From: Planctomycetota bacterium | GTDB lineage: Bacteria > Planctomycetota > Brocadiia > JAJRTI01 | NCBI GenBank assembly: GCA_024278415.1 | Contig: JAJRTI010000763.1 | Location: 1 to 11,729, forward strand | Direction: 5' to 3' | Length of the DNA: 11,729 nt | Shown here: positions 6,986 to 11,729 of the stretch, in pieces | Numbering within the stretch: the first letter of the stretch is position 1 | Layout of the letters: each line of letters begins with the position of its first letter | Position numbers and translations under genes: made by a program | The notes under the pieces: generated by a model | Told to the model about the DNA's origin: nothing | The model's database searches: none | What the model saw: the letters and a program-made list of their open reading frames with translations, nothing else

Positions 6986-7149
6986 GGCCACTGACCGTCA
7001 TGGGGCAGAGGCAAGACGTGGCGTGTGGAGCGCGGGTTCGTTGTTCGGCATTCCGTATTCCGTATTTGGATCGCGAACTGAGATACGCAATACGCAATAC
7101 GCAATACGCTGCCGAGAGTGCGCGCACACCGCGCAACTTCTTGTCTTTT
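6954..7149 (+). repeat. Dispersed intergenic repeat, copy B
   Basis: Direct-strand counterpart of 4683-4908, about four matches in five by eye. It runs from AGCAGGACAGC through ACGGGCTGTTA, AGGCAAGACGTGGCGTG and a heptad palindrome (left arm ATTCCGT units near 7050, right arm ATACGCA units at 7083-7109) to GCGCACACC and GCAACTTCTTGT. It lacks the hairpin insertion of copy A. The following 50 bp to the GTPase stop hold a 6-bp hairpin (7152-7168) and the unit CGCGAAGGCATTCCGCTCCG (7165-7184), also found at 3347-3366 with one change. Confidence 0.85.
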
Positions 7150-7199
7150 GTCGCGGCTGCTGGCCGCGAAGGCATTCCGCTCCGGTCCGTCGTGCAGCG

Positions 7200-8189
7200 T
7201 TACGTGTGCAACTCGACCAGATCCCCGTCCGACAGCACATGCTCCCGGCTCACGCTCTGGCCGTCATACACGCCCTCGCCCCAGATGCGCGCGAACTTGA
7301 GCGTCTCCACGAAGTCCTGGTGCACCGACCTCGCCAGATCGAGCACGGTGTCGCCCCGCCTCAGCACGAACGGATCTGGCTTCTCGTCCTTCTTGCCCGG
7401 CGCTCGAGTGTAGACTCGCACGAGTTCAAGGTAGTTGAAGATATACTTTGGCAGTGCGTCGATCCCCTCGCCCGTCGTGGTCGACACGTCGAGCGCGGGC
7501 AGTTGGCCTCCGAAGAACTCGTCGAACATTTCCCGGCGCTCGCCGTCCGCGTCGAGGTCGAGCTTTGTGCGCACGAACAGCGCCTTCACGATCGCGGTCA
7601 CCTGGTCCTCGCTCTTGCGCGCGTCTGGCCGCAGCAGAATCTTGCGGTCCTCGAGCGTGTCGAACACCGTCTGGGTCTGGTCGAGCAAATCGTCCGACCC
7701 AAGATCGACGACCACGATGGCCGCGTTCGCTTGGCGAATCAGCGTGAACAGCCCCGGCTCGGATCCATCGGGCACGAGCGGCGGCGTGTCCACGAGTTGG
7801 ACCTGCACGTCCTCGTAGTTCATCATGCCCGGGATGGGCTTGTGGGTGGTGAAGGGGTAATCGGCCACCTCGGTGGGGGCGTTGGTGAGTGCGGCGATGA
7901 GCGCGGATTTGCCCACGTTCGGCACGCCGCAGATGACGACCTGCGCCGGCCCGTGCCGGGGCACGGCATAGGGATCGACGCGCTTGCCTCCGCTCTTTCG
8001 GCCCTGCTCGGCCTGGCCCATGAGCTTGGCCAACCGCTTCTTCAGGTCACCTTGGAGGTGATCCGTGCCCTTATGCTTCGGGATGACCCGCAGCATCTCC
8101 TTCAGCGCTTCGATCTTCTCCTCGTTCGTGCCGGCTTCCCGGAAGCGCTGTTCCGCACTGCGGTATTGGGGGGTGAGGTTCGCAGGCAT
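7200..8189 (-). CDS. DRG/Obg-like GTPase with C-terminal TGS domain
   Basis: A 329-residue cytoplasmic GTPase. A helical N-terminus (1-80) precedes the G domain: G1 GVPNVGKS (88-95), G2 Thr in YPFTT (111-115), G3 DTPP (134-137), a G4 position reading TKLD (208-211) in place of the usual NKxD, and G5-like STTTGEG (236-242). Residues about 268-329 form a TGS domain (DPFVLRRGDTVLDLARSVHQ ending DGDLVELHT). This order matches bacterial relatives of the developmentally regulated GTP-binding protein/Obg group, linked to ribosome or tRNA function. The ATG at 8189 is preferred because the N-terminal sequence is plausible from there; a TTG at 8219 is possible. No clear Shine-Dalgarno sequence is seen. 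It is transcribed divergently from the exoribonuclease and has its own promoter at 8237-8265. The weakened G4 motif could alter guanine specificity. Confidence 0.92.
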   Translation of the reverse strand: MPANLTPQYRSAEQRFREAGTNEEKIEALKEMLRVIPKHKGTDHLQGDLKKRLAKLMGQAEQGRKSGGKRVDPYAVPRHGPAQVVICGVPNVGKSALIAALTNAPTEVADYPFTTHKPIPGMMNYEDVQVQLVDTPPLVPDGSEPGLFTLIRQANAAIVVVDLGSDDLLDQTQTVFDTLEDRKILLRPDARKSEDQVTAIVKALFVRTKLDLDADGERREMFDEFFGGQLPALDVSTTTGEGIDALPKYIFNYLELVRVYTRAPGKKDEKPDPFVLRRGDTVLDLARSVHQDFVETLKFARIWGEGVYDGQSVSREHVLSDGDLVELHT

Positions 8190-8236
8190 GGGTGGGTGTC
8201 GTCGCGGTGGATGAAGCAAACCCAGTTGACGAGTCC

Positions 8237-8265
8237 AATATAGCCAAGCGGCCGAGGCCGGTCAA
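8237..8265 (-). promoter_or_regulatory. Sigma70-like promoter of the TGS GTPase gene
   Basis: On the minus strand: TTGACC (8260-8265), exactly 17 nt, then TATATT (8237-8242). Both boxes are one base off consensus. Transcription would start near 8230, giving a leader of about 40 nt. No comparable pair of boxes is visible on the plus strand for the divergent exoribonuclease gene. Confidence 0.65.
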
Positions 8266-8408
8266 CGCGGAGAGGCCGCGCGGTCCGGTCAGCGAGACAC
8301 TCTCCCCCTTTGCGTCTCTGCGTCCGCCGTACTGCGGATTGCGTTGAATCCCCCTCGCTTGCACACGCGGCTGTGTTCTGCAATCCTGGTGCGTTTCACG
8401 AACCGCCC

Positions 8409-10226
8409 ATGACCACCGAAACACCAAGAGCCGGTAGCCTCGTACTCTACAAGACCCGCGCCGCGCGCGTGGCCGAGATGGGAGCGAAGCTGCTCATCGA
8501 GACCGAGGACGGCAAGCGCGTGAGCGTGCGGCCCAAGGACGTGACGCTCCTGCACCCGGGGCCGATCCAGAACCTGTCGCGGCTGGGCGAGGCCGAGGGT
8601 GACTGGGAGACCGCATGGGAGCTGCTCGCGGGGGAGACCACGACGCTGGAGGAACTGGCTGAACTCGCGTACGGCGAGTTCACGCCCAAGACCGCGTGGG
8701 CCGCGTGGCAACTTGTCGCCGAAGGCGTTCACTTCCGCGGCGAGCCCGGAGCCATCGAGGCGCGCTCGCCGGAGGACGTGGCCAAGGACCAAGCCGCACG
8801 CCACGCCAAGGCCGCGGAGAAGGCCGCGTGGCAGGCGTTCGTCGGCCGCGTCGCCGCGGGCAAAGTCGCCGAGGAGGACGGGCCGTTCGTGGAGGAAATC
8901 GAACGGCTCGCGTACGGCGAGATCGAGAAGAGCGCGGTCATGCGCAACTTGGGCCGGGACCAGACCCCGCGGGCCGCGCACGCGCTGCTGCTCGCGATCA
9001 AGCGTTGGGACACCGCGGTCAATCCTTACCCCCGGCGCATGGCCGTGCCGATGGACGCGCCGGAGGTGGCCGTGCCGGATCTGCCGCACGAGGAGCGCCT
9101 CGACCTGACACACCTGCCCGCGTTCGCCATCGACGACGAGGGCAACCAAGACCCGGACGACGCGCTGAGCATCGACGGCCGGCGCCTGTGGGTGCACGTG
9201 GCCGACGCGGCCGCGATCGCTCCGCCGGACAGCCCGCTCGACGTGGAGGCCCGCGGCCGCGGCGCGACCCTCTACCTGCCCGAAGGCGCGGCGCCCATGC
9301 TGCCACGGGCCGCGACGCACGTGCTGGGCCTGGGGCTCAACGACGTGTCGCCCGCGCTGTCCTTCGGCCTGGATCTGGACGATGCCGGCGCGGTCGAGCG
9401 CGTGGAGGTCGCGCGGACGCGCGTGCGCGTGACGCGCCTGACGTACGCGGAGGCCGACGCGCGGCTCGACGAGGAGCCGTTCAAGCGCTTGCACGAGATC
9501 GCGCAGGCATCGGAGGCCCGGCGCCTCAGGAACGGCGCGCTCACTATCGACCTCCCGGAAGTGAAGCTTACCATCGACGACGGCCGCGTGGACATCCGGC
9601 CCCTGCCGCCTTTGCGCAGCCGCGGCCTCGTGTCCGAGGCGATGCTCATGGCCGGCCAAGCCGCTGCCCGGTTCGCGGTCGAGCGCGGCATCCCTTTTCC
9701 GTTCACCGTGCAGGCCCCACCGTCGGAGCACGAGAAGATCGACGGCCTCGCGGGCATGTATGCGCTAATGCGCGCGCTCAAGCCGAGCCAGCAGCGCAGC
9801 GCGCCGGGCGCGCACGCGGGGCTAGGGCTCGACGCGTACGTGCAGGCCACGAGCCCCATGCGCCGCTACCTGGACCTCGTCGTGCACCAGCAACTCCGGG
9901 CGCACCTGCGCGGCGAGGAGCCGCTGGACGAGCAGGCCATGATCGAGCGCGTAGGCGCCGCGGCCGCGGTGTCGGGCCTCGTGCGCAAAGCGGAGCGCAT
10001 GAGCGTGCAACACTGGACGCTCGTCTATCTCATGCAGCAGAAGAATTGGGCGGGCGAGGGCATTCTCGTGGCGCGGCGAGACCGTAGCGGCCGCGTCATC
10101 ATCCCCGACCTCGCACTTGAGACGCGCGTGCAAGTGCCCTCGGATACGAAACTCAACACGCGGCTGCCACTCCGGTTCAGCGGCGCGAGTCTCCCGGAAC
10201 TCGACGCGCGGTTCCGCATCCTATAG
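8409..10226 (+). CDS. RNase II/R family exoribonuclease (RNB domain)
   Basis: A 605-residue 3'-5' exoribonuclease homologue. Residues 8-50 form an SH3-like N-terminal segment (GSLVLYKTRAARV, DVTLLHPGP), as in cyanobacterial and chloroplast-type RNB proteins; 55-215 is helical, winged-helix-like. The RNB domain (about 230-500) has the four metal-binding aspartates in IDDEGNQDPDD (Asp242, 248, 250, 251), matching Asp201, 207, 209 and 210 of E. coli RNase II. TSPMRRYLDLVVHQQL (481-496) supplies the catalytic arginine region. The C-terminal part (about 545-605) is a short S1-like barrel. All key residues are present, so it should be active in RNA decay. The ATG at 8409 fits the family N-terminus; it lacks an obvious ribosome binding site, and an in-frame TTG at 8310 seems unlikely. 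The gene is very GC-rich. No terminator with a T tract follows; only a weak 6-bp dyad at about 10233-10253. Confidence 0.93.
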   Translation: MTTETPRAGSLVLYKTRAARVAEMGAKLLIETEDGKRVSVRPKDVTLLHPGPIQNLSRLGEAEGDWETAWELLAGETTTLEELAELAYGEFTPKTAWAAWQLVAEGVHFRGEPGAIEARSPEDVAKDQAARHAKAAEKAAWQAFVGRVAAGKVAEEDGPFVEEIERLAYGEIEKSAVMRNLGRDQTPRAAHALLLAIKRWDTAVNPYPRRMAVPMDAPEVAVPDLPHEERLDLTHLPAFAIDDEGNQDPDDALSIDGRRLWVHVADAAAIAPPDSPLDVEARGRGATLYLPEGAAPMLPRAATHVLGLGLNDVSPALSFGLDLDDAGAVERVEVARTRVRVTRLTYAEADARLDEEPFKRLHEIAQASEARRLRNGALTIDLPEVKLTIDDGRVDIRPLPPLRSRGLVSEAMLMAGQAAARFAVERGIPFPFTVQAPPSEHEKIDGLAGMYALMRALKPSQQRSAPGAHAGLGLDAYVQATSPMRRYLDLVVHQQLRAHLRGEEPLDEQAMIERVGAAAAVSGLVRKAERMSVQHWTLVYLMQQKNWAGEGILVARRDRSGRVIIPDLALETRVQVPSDTKLNTRLPLRFSGASLPELDARFRIL

Positions 10227-10274
10227 TCGGTCTAGTGTCATCAAGACTAGAATGTCGACCGCAACGCCACCGCC

Positions 10275-10460
10275 GTGCGACCGCGGGAGCGACCCGCTCG
10301 TAGTGGCGACCGTAAGGGCGCCCTCTGCTCCGATGTCGAATCGTCACCCGAGCGGAAGGCCCTCACGGGCCTACTACAAGCGCGCGGCCACGCACGCCGG
10401 GGGGCCTCATTCGCTGTACAGTCCCAGATGGCCGCGTCCGCGAAGAGGGGCAGCTCCACA
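10275..10460. repeat. Tandem 186-bp intergenic repeat, copy 1
   Basis: Starts GTGCGACCGCGGGAGCGAC and ends CAGCTCCACA. It differs from copy 2 by about eight substitutions and one single-base indel; the 91 bases from GAGCGGAAGG (10350) to GCGTCCG (10440) are identical. It contains a small AGGCCC-TCAC-GGGCCT dyad and the motif CCTACTACAAGCG (10370-10382). No frame through it looks like a gene. Lies between the convergent 3' ends of the exoribonuclease and AraC-type genes. Confidence 0.9.
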
Positions 10461-10463
10461 CTT

Positions 10464-10650
10464 GTGCGACCGCGGGAGCGACGCGCTGGTAGTGGCGACC
10501 GTAAGGGCGCCCGCTGCTCCGATGTCGCATCGTCACCCTGAGCGGAAGGCCCTCACGGGCCTACTACAAGCGCGCGGCCACGCACGCCGGGGGGCCTCAT
10601 TCGCTGTACAGTCCCAGATGGCCGCGTCCGAGAAGAGGGACAGCTCCATA
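10464..10650. repeat. Tandem 186-bp intergenic repeat, copy 2
   Basis: Second copy, offset 189-190 bp, separated from the first by 3 nt. It carries one extra T (CACCCTGAG) and ends CAGCTCCATA, 10 bp before the AraC-type gene's stop. Its motif CCTACTACAAGCG is at 10560-10572 and GAGCGGAAGGCC at 10540-10551; both recur in the 4345-4640 spacer. Confidence 0.9.
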
Positions 10651-10659
10651 TTCGAACCG

Positions 10660-11013
10660 TTAGCAACGATGCCCGCGCGGCGGTCGCCCCGTCTGGCGTT
10701 GCATGAGGCGGCGCAGTGACCGGCCGGAGGACACCCCCACCCATTGTGCGACAGTGGAGATCTTCAAATCGCGGTTCCGCAGAAAAACCTGCGCGGCCGC
10801 GGCTCGGTGGCGGTCCCGAAGCTGCGCAGGCGATACGCCCAGGTCTTCCAAGACAATGCGGCGCAGATGCCGCGCCCCAACGCCGATGGCGCGGCCCATG
10901 CTGGCCTCCGTCCATGAGCGGGATAGATGGCAGCAGAGGTGGGAGATGAGGTCGCGGACCGCGACTCGAACGGGCTCGCGCTTGGCCGGCACATCGGCAA
11001 GCGCCGCAGCCAT
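10660..11013 (-). CDS. Stand-alone AraC-type DNA-binding domain protein
   Basis: A 117-residue protein that is almost entirely an AraC/XylS-type double helix-turn-helix. The first helix pair spans about 33-52 (WTEASMGRAIGVGARHLRRIV); then LEDLGVSPAQLRDRHR (55-70) and AAAAQVFLRN; the second spans about 84-104 (ISTVAQWVGVSSGRSLRRLM), closing with TGRPPRGHR. No sensor domain is present, whereas family proteins usually run near 280-300 residues. The ATG at 11013 has no visible ribosome binding site. It lies 42 bp after the receiver-domain gene, in the same frame, with TAG (11056-11058) and TAA (11041-11043) between. It may be the severed output half of a receiver-AraC response regulator, or a separate gene co-transcribed with the receiver. 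Expected role: transcription regulation, targets unknown. Confidence 0.75.
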   Translation of the reverse strand: MAAALADVPAKREPVRVAVRDLISHLCCHLSRSWTEASMGRAIGVGARHLRRIVLEDLGVSPAQLRDRHRAAAAQVFLRNRDLKISTVAQWVGVSSGRSLRRLMQRQTGRPPRGHRC

Positions 11014-11055
11014 CGCATGCCACGCAATCGAGCCGCGCCATTAGCCTGTGAGGCG

Positions 11056-11460
11056 CTAGACGAGGTCGAGCAGCCGGGCAGTTCCTTCCGGGCTCTTGGA
11101 CACCAAGTGCTGCACGATGTCGCCGTCCGGCTGGGACTCATGCAACTCTTCCGCGAATCCCGTGAACAGGATCCGCCGCCCCTTCGGAATGCGCTCCGCC
11201 ATTTGAGCCAGAAGATGCAAGCCGTTGATCCGGAACCCGGGGAACCGCCAATCGACGACAGCGCACTCAGGGACGTGGCGAATATACTCCGTCAGGGCGC
11301 GGCCCACATCTCGAACCCCCATCATTTCTATGCCGCGCTTGTTCAGAACTATCTCGAATGCGCGCGCCAAACTGCTGTCGTCATCGACAAACAATACCCG
11401 CGGCGGGTGCACCTGAGAGAGGACACCTGAGCAACCAGAATGATTGGGACGGCCAGCCAT
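11056..11460 (-). CDS. Stand-alone response-regulator receiver domain protein
   Basis: A 134-residue CheY-like receiver. Landmarks: VLFVDDD with the acidic pair Asp26-Asp27, phosphoacceptor Asp70 in CAVVDWRFPG, Thr100 in RILFTGF, and Lys122 in LVSKSPEG, where the usual following proline is serine. It ends at TAG just after the fifth helix (ARLLDLV), so it has no output domain of its own. The ATG at 11460 has GGGGA 9 nt upstream; the first 20 residues precede the receiver fold and could be partly untranslated. A candidate promoter lies at 11526-11554. The AraC-type DNA-binding gene follows directly in frame, suggesting the two act together or were one protein. No histidine kinase is in the window. 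Confidence 0.85.
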   Translation of the reverse strand: MAGRPNHSGCSGVLSQVHPPRVLFVDDDSSLARAFEIVLNKRGIEMMGVRDVGRALTEYIRHVPECAVVDWRFPGFRINGLHLLAQMAERIPKGRRILFTGFAEELHESQPDGDIVQHLVSKSPEGTARLLDLV

Positions 11461-11525
11461 TCAGTACTTTCCCCTAAACCGCATGTAGAAACAGAAGCGC
11501 TCAAGCGGACTGTTCTTCTACAAGT

Positions 11526-11554
11526 AGCCTACGGACACAGGGCATTGTTGTCAA
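11526..11554 (-). promoter_or_regulatory. Candidate promoter of the receiver gene
   Basis: Minus strand: perfect TTGACA (11549-11554), 17-nt spacer, then TAGGCT (11526-11531), which keeps only T1, A2 and T6 of the -10 consensus. The predicted leader is about 58 nt. The weak -10 box could indicate dependence on an activator. Confidence 0.45.
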
Positions 11555-11648
11555 GACACGAGTTGGGGCGCCCCGATATTTCATGTGGGGTAAAACTTCA
11601 GCCGATTGCAACAGTCGTTGGCCCCATGAACGTGCGCGAGTTCAATGG

Positions 11649-11697
11649 ACAGCGTTTCCGCTTGACGCAACGCTGTTTGGAAGCCCAACGGGCTTCC
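11649..11697. repeat. Two adjacent hairpins near the right edge
   Basis: ACAGCGTT / AACGCTGT (11649-11676, 12-nt loop) and GGAAGCCC / GGGCTTCC (11679-11697, 3-nt loop). Neither has a T tract. They lie upstream of the receiver gene in otherwise unassigned sequence (11461-11729) in which I see no supported gene. Confidence 0.5.
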
Positions 11698-11729
11698 GGC
11701 TTCTAGCCCAGGGTTGCGGCCGCAGGCCG

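Noticed and set aside
7152..7168. Terminator for the TGS GTPase gene
   Set aside because: The CGCGGC/GCCGCG hairpin lies downstream of the stop but is not followed by a T tract on the minus strand, so factor-independent termination is not supported.
6831..7175. Minus-strand frame across the foldback element and repeat copy B
   Set aside because: It too is translated repeat sequence (AYCVLRIAYL), with no family resemblance and no ribosome binding site.
8289..9731. Minus-strand frame of 480 codons inside the exoribonuclease gene
   Set aside because: The plus strand encodes all RNB-domain motifs. The opposite frame is a typical GC-rich shadow with no recognisable domain.
10275..10650. Possible CRISPR array
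   Set aside because: There are only two units of about 186 bp, almost adjacent (3 nt apart), with no short repeat and unique spacer pattern and no cas genes.
10247..10719. Frames through the tandem repeat (for example PSRAYYKRAATHAGG repeated)
   Set aside because: Duplicated peptides arise only because the DNA is duplicated, and several frames are open at once because of GC content.
11440..11706. Plus-strand frame of 88 codons at the right edge
   Set aside because: It overlaps the receiver gene start on the other strand, has no ribosome binding site, covers the candidate promoter and hairpins, and resembles no protein I recognise.

Overview
This is a GC-rich bacterial window with six complete protein genes, one gene cut by the left edge, and an unusually large share of repeat-rich intergenic DNA. 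Genes lie on both strands. The combination of a xylose-isomerase-like TIM-barrel protein, a Gfo/Idh/MocA dehydrogenase, a large acetyl-xylan-esterase-like hydrolase and an ethylbenzene-dehydrogenase-type haem-binding lipoprotein resembles gene content of the Planctomycetota/Hydrogenedentota-like polysaccharide degraders. That placement is inference from gene content only; no rRNA or tRNA gene is visible to test it.

Left part (1-4344, minus strand): a probable three-gene carbohydrate operon reads leftwards from a good sigma70-like promoter at 4317-4344. Its order is sugar phosphate isomerase/epimerase-like protein (3403-4260), Gfo/Idh/MocA oxidoreductase (2270-3274, with a very strong ribosome binding site), then an alpha/beta hydrolase (1-2064) that leaves the window. 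Both spacers inside the operon are filled with short GC-rich hairpins, and one terminator-like hairpin sits just before the hydrolase gene.

Middle part (4345-7199): about 835 bp of noncoding repeat DNA, then a 526-residue lipoprotein gene (5180-6760, plus strand) combining an N-terminal haem-binding-like domain with a C-terminal laminin-G/DUF1080-like beta-sandwich, then 439 bp of more repeat DNA. A diverged repeat of about 200-225 bp occurs once on each side of the lipoprotein gene in opposite orientation, and the right copy shares its end with a 166-bp foldback (MITE-like) element.

Right part (7200-10226): a DRG/Obg-like GTPase with a C-terminal TGS domain (minus) and an RNase II/R-family exoribonuclease (plus) are divergently transcribed from a 219-bp spacer. 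The GTPase side has a near-consensus promoter. Both are information-processing genes.

Far right (10227-11729): two tandem copies of a 186-bp noncoding repeat separate the exoribonuclease from a small minus-strand regulatory pair, a stand-alone receiver domain and a stand-alone AraC-type DNA-binding domain. These two lie in the same reading frame, separated by two stop codons. A candidate promoter with a perfect TTGACA box lies upstream of the receiver gene. I see no CRISPR array, transposase, phage module or defence system. The most novel material is the modular intergenic repeat family and the split receiver/AraC pair.
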